Of a DNA stretch of 48,149 nucleotides, positions 8,202-18,465 are shown piece after piece. The stretch is from an uncultured Nitrospira sp. (GTDB lineage: Bacteria; Nitrospirota; Nitrospiria; Nitrospirales; Nitrospiraceae). The stretch is from NCBI GenBank assembly GCA_902500785.1, contig CABVRW010000027.1, positions 1 to 48,149 of the forward strand, in the 5' to 3' direction. The notes beneath the pieces were generated by a model. That model searched no databases, was not told the DNA's origin, and was given only the letters and a program-made list of their open reading frames with translations. The stretch's first letter is position 1, and each line of letters begins with the position of its first letter. Made by a program: the position numbers and the translations under genes.

Positions 8202-9854
8202 TCAGGCTCCGGCGCTGGAAAAGACCTGGCTGATCAAGGCCTGCGCATCCTCCTGAATTCGTCGGAGGTGGTCCGGGCCGTTGAAGCTTTCCGCGTAGAG
8301 TTTATACACCTCTTCGGTTCCGCTCGGGCGCGCGGCAAACCAGCCGTTTTTCGTGGTGACCTTGAGGCCTCCGATTGGGGCCTTATTCCCGGGCGCCTCC
8401 GTCAACATCGCGGTGATGGGTTCTCCGGCGAGTTCTCGGCTCTGTACTTGTTGCGGGGAGAATTTCTGGAGAGCGGCTTTCTGTGCCCGCGTGGCCGGCG
8501 CGTCGATGCGTTCGTAAACCGGTTCGCCCAGTTGAGTCGTCAACTCCGCATAGAGTTGTGCCGGATTCTTGCCGGTGACCGCCAGCATTTCCGCGGCCAA
8601 CAGATCCATGATGATGCCGTCCTTGTCGGTGACCCACGTGGTGCCGTCCTGGCGAAGAAACGCCGCCCCCGCACTCTCCTCGCCGCCGAATCCCAACGAG
8701 CCGTCGCTCAGGCCAGGCACGAACCACTTGAAGCCGACCGGCACTTCGACCAGTCGGCGCCGTAGGCTGCCGGCGACGCGGTCGATGATGCTGCTGCTGA
8801 CGACGGTCTTGCCGATTCCTGCGCCTGTTGTCCATCCGGGGCGATGGCTGAAGAGGTACGAGATCGCAGCGGCCAAGTAGTGGTTAGGGTTCATCAAGCC
8901 GCTTCGAGGGGTCACGATGCCATGACGATCGGTATCCGTATCGTTGCCGAAGGCGAGATCGAAGCGGTCTTTCAATTTGATGAGTGAGGCCATGGCATGG
9001 GGTGAGGAGCAGTCCATGCGGATCTTCCCGTCCCAATCCAGCGTCATGAATTGAAAGGTCGGATCGACGGACTCATTGACGATGTGGAGGTCCAAGCCGT
9101 AACGCTCGGCCAGCGGACGCCAGTACGCCACGGCAGCGCCACCCAACGGATCGACGCCCAGCCGTATCTTCGCCGCTTTGATACGTTCGAGATCGACCAC
9201 GTTGGCCAGGTCTGCGAGGTAGGTGCTGATGAAATCATGCCGTGCCGTAGAGCCCGCCGTCAGGGCCCGTTCGTAGTGGACGCGTTTTACGCCATGTAAT
9301 TTGGTCGCCAGCAATTCATTGGCTCGATGCTCGATCGCCTTGGTCGTCTCCGTATCTGCGGGGCCACCGTGCGGCGGGTTGTATTTGAAGCCGCCGTCTT
9401 CCGGAGGATTGTGGGATGGGGTGACGATGATGCCATCGGCCAGGCCGGAGGTTCGTCCTCGATTGGCGGTGACAATCGCATGGGAGATCACCGGCGTGGG
9501 GGTATACCCATCGTCTCGATCCATGCGGATCTGAACGCCGTTTGCGGCCAATACCTCCAGCGCGCTGCGTTGGGCGGGCGCGGACAGGGCGTGGGTATCT
9601 CTGCCGATGAATAGGGGGCCGGTGGTGCCGGCCTGAGCGCGGTACTCGCAGATGGCCTGGGTGATGGCGAGAATGTGCGCTTCGTTGAAGGTGAGGCGGA
9701 GAGATGAGCCGCGATGACCGCTGGTGCCGAAACTGACGCGCTGCTGGGGATCGGACGGGTCCGGTACCTCCCCGAAGTAGGCCTGGTCAAGTTTTACGAG
9801 ATTGACCAATTCGTTCGGTTGTGCCGGTTGACCGGCACGAGGATGGAGTGCCAT
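8202..9854 (-). CDS. pgm: Phosphoglucomutase (alpha-D-glucose phosphate-specific)
   Basis: This 550-residue enzyme interconverts glucose 1-phosphate and glucose 6-phosphate in glycogen and sugar metabolism. The phosphoserine loop is [17 protein letters not shown] near residue 145, the metal loop is DTDTDRHG near 305, the sugar-binding loop GGEESAG near 390, and the phosphate-binding [16 protein letters not shown] is near the C-terminus. Length equals the E. coli Pgm family (about 546). It stands alone on the minus strand. Glycogen-related sequence elsewhere in the window is limited to a broken glucan phosphorylase at 35.55 kb. Confidence 0.96.
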   Translation of the reverse strand: MALHPRAGQPAQPNELVNLVKLDQAYFGEVPDPSDPQQRVSFGTSGHRGSSLRLTFNEAHILAITQAICEYRAQAGTTGPLFIGRDTHALSAPAQRSALEVLAANGVQIRMDRDDGYTPTPVISHAIVTANRGRTSGLADGIIVTPSHNPPEDGGFKYNPPHGGPADTETTKAIEHRANELLATKLHGVKRVHYERALTAGSTARHDFISTYLADLANVVDLERIKAAKIRLGVDPLGGAAVAYWRPLAERYGLDLHIVNESVDPTFQFMTLDWDGKIRMDCSSPHAMASLIKLKDRFDLAFGNDTDTDRHGIVTPRSGLMNPNHYLAAAISYLFSHRPGWTTGAGIGKTVVSSSIIDRVAGSLRRRLVEVPVGFKWFVPGLSDGSLGFGGEESAGAAFLRQDGTTWVTDKDGIIMDLLAAEMLAVTGKNPAQLYAELTTQLGEPVYERIDAPATRAQKAALQKFSPQQVQSRELAGEPITAMLTEAPGNKAPIGGLKVTTKNGWFAARPSGTEEVYKLYAESFNGPDHLRRIQEDAQALISQVFSSAGA

Positions 9855-10016
9855 GGAGTCCTCATTAAGGCGGTAATGAATGATGATAGGGCCGTATGCC
9901 TGGATGATGGCGCGCTCAGTATATACGGCTCGATGATGAATGTCAGGCGCGCTCTCGCTTGCGTGCTCGTCTCCGCGGGTGCTAAGATTCGTTCACGTTA
10001 AGGAGAGGGGTTGTCC

Positions 10017-10283
10017 ATGCCGAATATCACCTTGTTGCATTCACCGACCTGTGGGGCCTGTCCATCGGCGAAACGTGTGTGGAAGGAACTGAGGGTCAAG
10101 TATAGCTTTAGCTATCGCGAGGTTGATATTACGACCCCGGATGGCCAGGAGTTGGCGAATCGGCATTCGGTCCGGGCAGTGCCCGCGACCATTATCGATG
10201 GCCGGCTGACCTTCGTGGGTGTGCCGCCTCGTCAAAGCGCCGAAAAGGCGTTGCAGCTGAAAATGAAGCCCCAGGGCGCATAG
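10017..10283 (+). CDS. Glutaredoxin/thioredoxin-fold protein
   Basis: An 88-residue cytoplasmic protein with redox motif CGAC near residue 14 and cis-proline segment VPATIIDG near 60, the standard thioredoxin-fold layout. The ATG at 10017 is chosen because AGGAGAGGGG ends 6 nt upstream; a TTG at 10011 touches the ribosome site. It is followed 11 nt later by a 54-residue zinc-ribbon gene, probably in the same transcript. The redox partner is unknown. Confidence 0.85.
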   Translation: MPNITLLHSPTCGACPSAKRVWKELRVKYSFSYREVDITTPDGQELANRHSVRAVPATIIDGRLTFVGVPPRQSAEKALQLKMKPQGA

Positions 10284-10294
10284 ATCGGAGCGAT

Positions 10295-10459
10295 ATGACG
10301 GTTCCTGATGACGATGATTTTGAACTGCCGGATCTTCCCATGATCGATAAAGGCCCGCCTCCTGAATGCGGGACCTGCGGGGACCCGATGAAGTTCATCG
10401 ACGGCGATTGGGCCTGCATCGATTGCAACGGAGAACTGTTGGGGCCTGAAACGGGCTAG
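10295..10459 (+). CDS. Small zinc-ribbon protein (54 aa)
   Basis: A short gene starting with ATG 4 nt after GGAG. The N-terminal 20 residues are acidic (VPDDDDFELPDLP). The C-terminal part has CGTC (residues 25-28) and CIDC (41-44), a clear four-cysteine zinc ribbon. It ends with TAG at 10457-10459. It follows the thioredoxin-fold gene by 11 nt, so the pair may work together, for example in zinc or redox sensing. That role is inference. Confidence 0.7.
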   Translation: MTVPDDDDFELPDLPMIDKGPPPECGTCGDPMKFIDGDWACIDCNGELLGPETG

Positions 10460-10565
10460 TCGATCGCGCCGTTTCTTGCCCGCCACGCGTAACGCGGAGG
10501 GAGCTTGCGAGATCATTTCTCTCGCTCTCCGCCTGACGCTTCACGATTAACGGTCCACGGTCTCC

Positions 10566-13500
10566 ATGCTCCGCCTCGTCACCGGCCCGTTCCATCCCAC
10601 ACTCGAATCCGCGCTGGTTCACGATCTCCTGGCACTACAATCTCAGTCTCCTCAGGCCGCGGTCGCGCTTATCGTGCCGTCGGATCAGCTGCGGCGTTCG
10701 CTCAAGCGATTGCTGGTCGTGCAGCGCGGCCTGGCCTTGCTCAACGTCCATATCCTCTCGTTTCACCAACTCGCTTTGCAGCTGGACCGCGAACGTCGCA
10801 CGCGCACGAGGGACTCTGGCATGGAGCGGAGTCTCGACCTGGTGACGGATTTCTTTTTCGAGCACCTGCTGCACCATCTCGGGACGCGCAATGTTCCACA
10901 GACCGAGGCGCTCCGTTTGTCACACCTGCCTCCGGGTGCCTGGCCGGCGTTGTGGGCCAGTCTGCGAGACCTCAAGGATGCGACGGTGGATTCTGCCGTG
11001 GCCTTGCGTGCGATCGACGAGGGCCAATTCCCGCCGGAAGATGGTGAGAAGCTCAAGGGATTGTTTACCTTGTATGCGGCGCTGCGCGAAGGCAGTGCGG
11101 CGCTCGGGGTCGGGTCTCCTGATGATTTGGCCTCGCTCGTCACCGACGACGTGTCAGCCTCTCCGTTTCTCCGCAGTCTCACGGGGCTGTGGTACTACGG
11201 GTCATACGACCTGACGCAAACCCAGTTGACCCTCCTGGAGGCCCTGAGCGCCTGTCTCCCGGTCACGGTCTATTTCCCGCTCGGCGAACAACCGGCCTAC
11301 AGCTTTGCAAGACAGTTTCTGGAGCGCTCTCTGTATCCACTCGCCGGAGGTGCCGACGAACGATCGGGACTGTCGTCCGGCGATGATCCCTCCGAATCCC
11401 GCACAGCGAACCTCTCGGTTGAGGTGCGAAATACCGCCGGGGGCGACGATGAATTGACGCTGGTCTGCAAGCAAATCCTGACGCTGGTGGAAACCAACGG
11501 ATATCATTTCGACGAGATCGGTGTGGTGGGACGCACCCTCGCGCCGTACCAGGCCTCCTTGAGACGAATATTCGACCAACATCGTATTCCATTTGTGTCC
11601 AGCGCCACGTTGCCGCTGTTGCAGGAACCGGCGGTGAAAACGTTGCTTCACCTTGCCCGGCTCAAGGGAAGCGGGCTGCATCGGCCGGCGATGCTGGATG
11701 TGATGACCTCCCCCTGGAATCGACGCCTCACGAATCGGACCAGCGGCATCGAACCGCGTCCCGACCTCTGGCGTGTGGCGGTGCTGGCGCTCGGGATTAC
11801 CCGTGGTGAGGAGGAGTGGCGGCGGCTTGCGCAAGTGGGACGATTGGACGCCCGGGCGACCGACGGCGACGAGACCTTCACGGAGGATCTCGGGTCCCTG
11901 TCGATCGATGGCGCGCAGTTGCGCTTGCTCTGGAGCTGTCTGTCGCCGCTGATCGACGATGTAAAGCGACTTCCGGAGCAGGGCGGATACGCGGCCCTGA
12001 CCGATGCCTTCTGTTCGCTGGCTCAAGAACATCTGACCATTCCCCTCGAACCGTCCACCACGGTCGAGGGGACGGCACGGGAAGAGGAAGCTCGTGAGGT
12101 GGGTGAAGCGCTGTCCGTGGTGTTCGCCCAGTTGCGGGAGCTGGATCGGCTCGACGTCAGCATCACTTGGGTGGAATGGACCGAGACGTTTGCGCAGCTG
12201 TTGGAGCGAACGACCTGCGCCGTGGCGCCGTCCTCACATCACGGCGTGCTCGTGTTGGATGCGATGGCGGCGCGTGGTGTGGGCTTTCGGGCCCTGTTCC
12301 TCATCGGGATGAACGAAAAACTATTCCCACGGTTCATCCATGAGGACGGATTTCTTCGCGATCGGCATCGACTGATCTTGAGTGAAACCCTGGGCTACAA
12401 GATCGATCAAAAGCTTCACGGGTATGGAGAAGAGGCGCTCCTGTTCGAACTGCTGCGAGCATCGGCCCGGGAACGGCTGTACCTCTCCTATCAACGGGCG
12501 GATGCCGCCGGTCGTCCGCTGGCGCCGTCGGGGTATCTCGATAGCGTCGGCGCCGTGCCGCACCCATCCGCCGCAGAGGTTACGTTCGCCCTTCCACGTC
12601 GCTGGCCGGATCGGGTGACGCTTCCGCTGTTTACACCGCCGCTGTTGACGCGTGAGGAACTCACCGTCAGTTCGGTGCTCCAGGGGTCCGACGTGTCTCT
12701 CCTGTTGGAGGCGGTCGGGCGTGATGCGTTGTTATTCTCCCATGGACGAGAGGCCCAAGGCGTCATCGAAACCAACCGGCCGGCGCTCACGGCGTACGAT
12801 GGCATGCTCGCGGATGCGACGGCCCATTGGCGCCGAGTGATCGAACGCGGGTTCTCACCGACCGCGTTGGAAACCTATGCGCGCTGTCCCTTTCAATATT
12901 TCGCCGGACAGGTGCTCAATCTCGAATCGGTACGCCACAAGCCGGCCATGCAACTCACGCCGCCGGCCATGGGACAGCTCTGTCATGACGCATTGCGGCT
13001 CTCCTATCTGGCTCTGATCCGACAGGGTTGGCCCAACGAGGCGCTCTCCGCTTCCGTCATTGCTGCCGAGGTGACTCACGCCGTCACGCAGGCCTTTGCC
13101 ACCTATGCGATGACGCATGGAACCGGATATGCCCTGACGTGGCAATTGGCGCAAGAATCGGTCGGACGATTGATCGAGGCGGCGATGACCCTCGATCGCG
13201 AGACGGCCCTGGCTTCGGGCTTTTTTCCGGCCGAGTTCGAAATCGACGCCAGGGGAACATGGTCGGATGGCTCGGGTGGGGAGGAGATTCTGCTTCGTGG
13301 ACGATGGGATCGTGTCGATCGGCATCCGGCATCAGGCGCGGTGAGGGTAATCGATTACAAATACCGCGCGAATGATCGGGTCGAGGCCAAGGATCGCCAT
13401 CTCCTGCAGGCGGCCGTGCGTGCTCAACGTCTGCAGCCCGCGCTCTATGCTTTGATGACCCCTGAAGAGGCGTCCGGCCGCCGACCGGGACCTTTGCCCG

Positions 13501-13796
13501 AACAGGTCGATTTCCTGTACTTGCTGCCGCGCGTCGTTCCTGCGGTAGAACGCACCTCCTTTGCGGCCTCGGCCTGGCAGGGCCCTTCGGGTCCGATGTT
13601 GAGTCGGACGATGCAGGTGCTGCTCGACGGGGTGCGCGCCGGGCAACATTTTATCGTGCCGGACGCCCACTGCGCCCATTGTGAATTTTCAACTGCCTGC
13701 CGCCGAGCCCACCAGCCCAGTTGGTGGCGGGCCTATCGATCGTCACCGGCCTTGCGGCTGCGAGAGGTGCGATCGCAGAAGGTGGCGCGTGACTGA
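10566..13796 (+). CDS. addB: AddB-like recombination nuclease subunit
   Basis: A 1076-residue partner of AddA in the AddAB helicase-nuclease, which resects double-strand breaks for RecA. The N-terminal region has an inactive helicase fold: there is no Walker A motif at the start. The PD-(D/E)XK nuclease near the C-terminus shows VIDYKYR with Asp930 and Lys932. Cys774 (ARCPFQYF) with Cys1036, Cys1039 and Cys1045 (CAHCEFSTAC) makes the four-cysteine iron-sulfur staple typical of AddB. The stop codon lies inside the start of addA (8-nt overlap), so translation is coupled. Confidence 0.9.
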   Translation: MLRLVTGPFHPTLESALVHDLLALQSQSPQAAVALIVPSDQLRRSLKRLLVVQRGLALLNVHILSFHQLALQLDRERRTRTRDSGMERSLDLVTDFFFEHLLHHLGTRNVPQTEALRLSHLPPGAWPALWASLRDLKDATVDSAVALRAIDEGQFPPEDGEKLKGLFTLYAALREGSAALGVGSPDDLASLVTDDVSASPFLRSLTGLWYYGSYDLTQTQLTLLEALSACLPVTVYFPLGEQPAYSFARQFLERSLYPLAGGADERSGLSSGDDPSESRTANLSVEVRNTAGGDDELTLVCKQILTLVETNGYHFDEIGVVGRTLAPYQASLRRIFDQHRIPFVSSATLPLLQEPAVKTLLHLARLKGSGLHRPAMLDVMTSPWNRRLTNRTSGIEPRPDLWRVAVLALGITRGEEEWRRLAQVGRLDARATDGDETFTEDLGSLSIDGAQLRLLWSCLSPLIDDVKRLPEQGGYAALTDAFCSLAQEHLTIPLEPSTTVEGTAREEEAREVGEALSVVFAQLRELDRLDVSITWVEWTETFAQLLERTTCAVAPSSHHGVLVLDAMAARGVGFRALFLIGMNEKLFPRFIHEDGFLRDRHRLILSETLGYKIDQKLHGYGEEALLFELLRASARERLYLSYQRADAAGRPLAPSGYLDSVGAVPHPSAAEVTFALPRRWPDRVTLPLFTPPLLTREELTVSSVLQGSDVSLLLEAVGRDALLFSHGREAQGVIETNRPALTAYDGMLADATAHWRRVIERGFSPTALETYARCPFQYFAGQVLNLESVRHKPAMQLTPPAMGQLCHDALRLSYLALIRQGWPNEALSASVIAAEVTHAVTQAFATYAMTHGTGYALTWQLAQESVGRLIEAAMTLDRETALASGFFPAEFEIDARGTWSDGSGGEEILLRGRWDRVDRHPASGAVRVIDYKYRANDRVEAKDRHLLQAAVRAQRLQPALYALMTPEEASGRRPGPLPEQVDFLYLLPRVVPAVERTSFAASAWQGPSGPMLSRTMQVLLDGVRAGQHFIVPDAHCAHCEFSTACRRAHQPSWWRAYRSSPALRLREVRSQKVARD

Positions 13797-16700
13797 CTCG
13801 GCCCAGATTCCGGATCACGCAGCCAGGGAGGCGGCCGCGACGACCTTCGATCGGAATGTCGTGGTAATTGCCGGCGCGGGAACAGGGAAAACCACGTTAC
13901 TGGTGAACCGGTTGTTGTATCTGCTCATGCGCCGCTCCGATCCGTTGGACCTGTCGCGCATCGTGGCCTTGACCTTCACCAACAAGGCGGCTACCGAAAT
14001 GAAACTCCGTTTGCGCGAGCGGCTGCGGGCATTGGTGCAGGCGGAAGGTCGCGACGATCTGACGGCCGGCAGCGGAACGGTGTCAGTGGCCGACCTGCGT
14101 CTGCGGTATGGCTGGACGGCCGACGAGATCGTGGCACGGGCCGCCGCCGCCTTCCGTGATGTTGAAAAGGCGCAGATCGGGACGTTGCATAGTTTTGCCG
14201 CGCATTTGCTGCGCCTGTATCCCATTGAAGCCGGAGTCATGCCGACCTTTCAGACGGATGAAGACGGGTCGCGGTTCGAAGAGCATTTCACCAGAGAATG
14301 GGAGCTGTGGCTGGATCGTGAGTTGGGGACGGCAGGCGCTGACCATGGACGTTGGCGGCTGCTCCTGGATACGTTCAGTCTCGACGACCTCCGGGAGTTG
14401 GCCTACAGCCTGCACAGTGACTTGATCGATCTCACGGGGTTGACGGAGCAGCTGGCCGAAACCAGCCTGAACCCAGCCCTGCGCGACTGGTTCACACTCC
14501 GGCAGGCCGCGGCTGAAGGTCTCCTGGCGCGGTATGACCGTCCCAAACGGCGAAAGATCGAGCTGATGCTTGCCGCGATCGCGGAACTGTTCGCCCTTCT
14601 GTTGGCCGAAGGACTGGAGGGGCTGCGAGCCGTTTCACGTGAGACACAGGAGTTGTTGGCGAAGGAGCTCGGCGCCGCGCCGAGCGGGTGGGCAGAAGAA
14701 GATGGGACAGCAGCCGAGTCCTTGCTGCGGATCGCTCGGCGATTGCTCAAGGTCGATCATGAGCGGCTGCGGCATCTCGTGGCGGTCCTCTCACCGTTCG
14801 TGCAAGCCGTGCGGAAGTCCTTCTTGGATTCGGGATGGCTCACGTTCGACGGGTTGGTCGGCAAGGCCAGGGCGCTGCTCCGCGATCATCCGGCGATTCG
14901 GGAACAATTGAAACGCGACTATCGCGCGTTGCTGGTGGACGAATTTCAGGATACGGACCCGGTGCAGTACGAGATCGTGCTGTATTTGGCCGAGCGCCTT
15001 GGAGCGCAGGCGGAGTCCTGGCGCGAGACGGAGCTCGAATCGGGGAAATTGTTCATCGTCGGTGACCCGAAGCAGTCGATTTACGCGTTTCGTCGAGCCG
15101 ATATCGAGGCGTTCGATCATGTCGTCGATCGCTTGGAACGCAGCGGGGCGTTGCGCTGTGAACTGGCCACGAACTTTCGCAGCCATGCGCAGGTGCTCGA
15201 TCTGGTCAACGGCCTGTTTAACCGCCTGCTCATCGCGCAACCGTCGATTCAGCCGCCGAATGTTCCGCTCACCGTTCAACCCAATCGATTCAGTCAGTTT
15301 GGCATGTCCGGCGTGGAACTCCGGCTGGTGACCTCGGAGGAAGAAGACGACTTGGATTCCGCCGCGGCAACCCGGGTGGAGGCGGAACAGATTGCGCTGC
15401 TGGTCTCCCGGATGCTGAATCCGTCTGAGGCAGGGGTTGCGACGACCGGACCGGACAGCAGGTTGCGACCCGGCCACATCGCGCTCCTGTTTCGAAAATT
15501 GACCCAGGCCGAACAGTATCTGGAAGCCCTCCGCCGGCATCACATTGCCTATGTGATCGATGGAGAGAAGCACTTTTACCGGCGGCAAGAAGTGATCGAC
15601 CTGGTGAACCTCCTTCGGTGCGTTGACAATCCTCACGACCGCATCGCGCTGGTGGGTCTGCTCCGCTCGGCTGTGGGAGGGCTGCCTGACTCCGTGCTGG
15701 TCGTTCTGCAGGAGAAACAGGCGTTGGACTATCGCGAAGTCGATCGCCTCGCAGACTGGACGAATCCGCATGCCGAGCCGCTCCGACGACTGTATGGCGC
15801 GCTTCAGCGGCTGCACGAACAGGCGCCCCGTTGTCCCTTGCCAGAGGTCCTGGATCTCATTTTTGCGCAACTCCCGGTACTCGAGCTGGCGGCGGCGTCA
15901 CTGCACGGAGAACAGGCGACGGCCAATCTCCTCAAGGTTCGCCGGATGGCGGCGGACCTGGCTGATCGTCCGAATCTCACGTTGACCGGATTCGTCGAGC
16001 TGATGCTGGATCGGCTCACCGAGCAACCGGAAGAAGCGGAGAGCGCCTTGTCGGAAGACACCCTGGATGCCGTTCGCGTGTTGACGATCCATAAGGCGAA
16101 GGGTCTGGAGTTTCCGCTGGTGATTCTGGCTGGGTTGCACCATGGGGACGGGGCGGGCCGTGGCCCCGCGCGACCACTCATTTGGCATGACTGGTCGACC
16201 GGAGTGCAAGGCCTCGACTTGGGGGACCGGTGTAGTATGGGTGCGGTGCTGGTGGCTGAGAAGGCCCGCACGCGCGAACAGGCCGAACGGCGCCGGCTCT
16301 TTTACGTCGGGATGACGCGTGCGCGGGAGCGCCTGGTGCTGTCCGGTGCCCTGCCTCGACGGCGGGTGCGCGGCGCCTTGCTGGAACTTCTGGAGCAGGC
16401 CGCGGGAACTGAACTGGGCCTGGCCGATCAGCAAGACCTTCCGATCGGTGGCGTCGGCCTCCGTCAGACCATGCTCCAAGGTGACGATCGTCCGCCTACC
16501 AGACAGCGCGAGCAGGCGACGGCCTTGGACGAGGCGGTCATGGACCAGGCCTTCTCAGACCGTTGGCGCGCGCGTGATCGGATCTGGCAGGCGGAACGAG
16601 CGGAATCCTTGGTGGTTTCGCCGTCGGACTTCATTCAGAAACCAGCACCGGTGGTTGAGCCTGAGCCGGGTCAAGCCGGACGTGCGACGGGAGGGAAGGT

Positions 16701-17175
16701 GGTCGGGACCATCGTGCACCGGCTGCTGCAATACTGGGATTTCACTGCAGATCCCGAGTCGCAAGTCACGTCGATCATCCACGCCGCTCCGGCGCTCGAT
16801 GGGCAGGATGAGGCGACGCAAGAGGCCCTGCTTGAGGAGGTGCGGACCCTGCTGCGGACATTCGCGCAGTCTCCTGCCTATGAAAAACTCCGCCGGGCGA
16901 CGGTGATCGGACGAGAAGTGCCGTTTCTCATGCCTTGGAACGGCGGTCGCCAAATCATGGAAGGGGTCATCGATCTGATCTATTGTCTCGACGGCGAGCT
17001 CTGGATTGCCGATTACAAGACGGATATGATCCCCGCGGATCAGGTGACGGCAAGGGCGGAGACCTATCGGGAGCAGGCGCGGCTCTACCGGTCGGCGGTC
17101 GTACAAGCCTTGGGGGAGTCGGTTGCGGGCTTCGAATTCATTTTTCTGAGACAGGGTGTGACGGTCACGGTCTGA
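13789..17175 (+). CDS. addA: AddA-like UvrD/Rep helicase-nuclease
   Basis: A 1128-residue SF1A helicase. From GTG 13789 (AGAAGGTGG upstream) the motifs are GAGTGKT (29-35, Walker A), FTNKAATEMKLR, GTLHSFAAHLLR, VDEFQDTDPVQYE (Walker B), GDPKQSIYAFRRAD, HKAKGLEFPLV and YVGMTRARERL. A C-terminal PD-(D/E)XK nuclease is seen as EGVIDLIY then IADYKTD. AddAB unwinds and degrades broken ends in many bacteria that lack RecBCD. The start lies inside the addB stop, giving a tight addB-addA pair. Recombination hotspot (Chi) specificity cannot be read from the sequence. Confidence 0.93.
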   Translation: MTDSAQIPDHAAREAAATTFDRNVVVIAGAGTGKTTLLVNRLLYLLMRRSDPLDLSRIVALTFTNKAATEMKLRLRERLRALVQAEGRDDLTAGSGTVSVADLRLRYGWTADEIVARAAAAFRDVEKAQIGTLHSFAAHLLRLYPIEAGVMPTFQTDEDGSRFEEHFTREWELWLDRELGTAGADHGRWRLLLDTFSLDDLRELAYSLHSDLIDLTGLTEQLAETSLNPALRDWFTLRQAAAEGLLARYDRPKRRKIELMLAAIAELFALLLAEGLEGLRAVSRETQELLAKELGAAPSGWAEEDGTAAESLLRIARRLLKVDHERLRHLVAVLSPFVQAVRKSFLDSGWLTFDGLVGKARALLRDHPAIREQLKRDYRALLVDEFQDTDPVQYEIVLYLAERLGAQAESWRETELESGKLFIVGDPKQSIYAFRRADIEAFDHVVDRLERSGALRCELATNFRSHAQVLDLVNGLFNRLLIAQPSIQPPNVPLTVQPNRFSQFGMSGVELRLVTSEEEDDLDSAAATRVEAEQIALLVSRMLNPSEAGVATTGPDSRLRPGHIALLFRKLTQAEQYLEALRRHHIAYVIDGEKHFYRRQEVIDLVNLLRCVDNPHDRIALVGLLRSAVGGLPDSVLVVLQEKQALDYREVDRLADWTNPHAEPLRRLYGALQRLHEQAPRCPLPEVLDLIFAQLPVLELAAASLHGEQATANLLKVRRMAADLADRPNLTLTGFVELMLDRLTEQPEEAESALSEDTLDAVRVLTIHKAKGLEFPLVILAGLHHGDGAGRGPARPLIWHDWSTGVQGLDLGDRCSMGAVLVAEKARTREQAERRRLFYVGMTRARERLVLSGALPRRRVRGALLELLEQAAGTELGLADQQDLPIGGVGLRQTMLQGDDRPPTRQREQATALDEAVMDQAFSDRWRARDRIWQAERAESLVVSPSDFIQKPAPVVEPEPGQAGRATGGKVVGTIVHRLLQYWDFTADPESQVTSIIHAAPALDGQDEATQEALLEEVRTLLRTFAQSPAYEKLRRATVIGREVPFLMPWNGGRQIMEGVIDLIYCLDGELWIADYKTDMIPADQVTARAETYREQARLYRSAVVQALGESVAGFEFIFLRQGVTVTV

Positions 17176-17191
17176 CTGGAAGGAGGGTGGC

Positions 17192-17596
17192 ATGAGGCGT
17201 GTGATAGGGGCAATCGCCGCGATGTTGATGGTGGTGGGGTGTGCTGGCCGGCACCAGGCAGAGGTGCGGCCGCTCCTTGCGCCGGCGGGCACCAGCGCTG
17301 TGGTGAGCCAACAGCTGGAACAGGGCAATCAGTTGTTTGCGCGACAAGACTGGGTCGGGGCTCGACAGGTGTATCTGACAACGATCCAAGCCGACCAGAC
17401 GCTGGCGGAAGCGCATTACAACCTGGCGTTGACGCTGGAGCGAATGGGAGAGAAAGCCGAAGCCAAGAAGCACTATGTCGCGGCGGCCAATCTGGCTCCC
17501 GGCCACAAGGTGATCTGGGATGCTCCGCCGCTTCGGAAGTACGACGGCGAAGCCGCACTCGATAAGCAATCCTGGATGGATGCCCATCCCAAGTAA
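17192..17596 (+). CDS. TPR-repeat lipoprotein
   Basis: A 134-residue protein with a short signal peptide ending in lipobox VVGC (residues 14-17). Two TPR-like helix pairs follow, QQLEQGNQLFARQDWVGAR and AHYNLALTLERMGEKAEAK, which are protein-binding repeats. AAGGAGG lies 7 nt before the ATG. It follows addA by 16 nt but its function is probably unrelated to recombination. It is likely anchored to the inner or outer membrane. Confidence 0.8.
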   Translation: MRRVIGAIAAMLMVVGCAGRHQAEVRPLLAPAGTSAVVSQQLEQGNQLFARQDWVGARQVYLTTIQADQTLAEAHYNLALTLERMGEKAEAKKHYVAAANLAPGHKVIWDAPPLRKYDGEAALDKQSWMDAHPK

Positions 17597-17613
17597 CGAT
17601 TACCGCGACCGGG

Positions 17614-18447
17614 TCAGAGCGGAGCCGCCGATCCGGAGCCGGTCTGGAGCGGGCGCTTACGTTGGGAGACCAGCGCGAGGATCACGGCTCCCGCGACGAT
17701 CATGGGAATGCTCAGCATCTGTCCCATCGAAATCGTGCCGACGATAAACCCGATCTGCGCATCCGGCTCGCGAAAGAACTCCACGACAATGCGGCACAGC
17801 CCATACCCCACCAGGAAGGCGCCGAACACGGTGCCCGAGGGTGGCTGCCGTCGGGTGATCAGCCAGAGCACGGTGAAGAGCAGGAGCCCTTCCAGCAACG
17901 CCTCATAGAGCTGCGACGGATGGCGACAGACCATGCCGCCGGCCGGAAACACCATGCACCAGTCCACGTCGGTGGGGCGGCCATAGAGTTCGCCGTTGAT
18001 AAAATTGCCGATTCGCCCCAGTCCGAGACCCACCGGGGTCACACCGGCAGCGAGGTCGGCAATGGTGAGGACCGTGATGCCTTGCCGTCTGGCGAATAGC
18101 ACCAACGCCACAATCGTGCCGATCAGCCCGCCGTGGAACGACATGCCACCTTCCCAGACCGCGAACACCTTGAGCGGATTCTCCAGATAGTAGGACAGGT
18201 TATAGAACAGGACATACCCCAACCGGCCGCCGGCAAAGACGCCGACCGCCGCGTACACGATCATGTCGTAAACCTGATCCTTGTTCAGCGGGAGCTTCTG
18301 AGCCCTCGCCCGGGCTCCGATAATGAAGTAGGCCAAGGTAAGCCCGATGAGATACATCAGGCCGTACCACCGGAACTGCAAGGGGCCTAATCGCAGAAAG
18401 ACCGGGTCGATATCCGGGTAGGGGATCGCGCGGGACCATGACAACAT
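17614..18447 (-). CDS. lgt: Prolipoprotein diacylglyceryl transferase
   Basis: A 277-residue polytopic inner-membrane enzyme that transfers diacylglycerol from phosphatidylglycerol to the lipobox cysteine of prolipoproteins. SFHGGLIG near residue 103 holds the key His, and GRIGNFINGELYGRPT near 143-158 is the Lgt signature. I chose ATG 18447 because GGAG lies 8 nt upstream; ATG 18465 has none. Several lipoproteins encoded in this window are its likely substrates. It converges with the TPR lipoprotein gene, leaving 17 nt between stops. Confidence 0.96.
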   Translation of the reverse strand: MLSWSRAIPYPDIDPVFLRLGPLQFRWYGLMYLIGLTLAYFIIGARARAQKLPLNKDQVYDMIVYAAVGVFAGGRLGYVLFYNLSYYLENPLKVFAVWEGGMSFHGGLIGTIVALVLFARRQGITVLTIADLAAGVTPVGLGLGRIGNFINGELYGRPTDVDWCMVFPAGGMVCRHPSQLYEALLEGLLLFTVLWLITRRQPPSGTVFGAFLVGYGLCRIVVEFFREPDAQIGFIVGTISMGQMLSIPMIVAGAVILALVSQRKRPLQTGSGSAAPL

Positions 18448-18465
18448 AGTAGGACTCCATATCAT

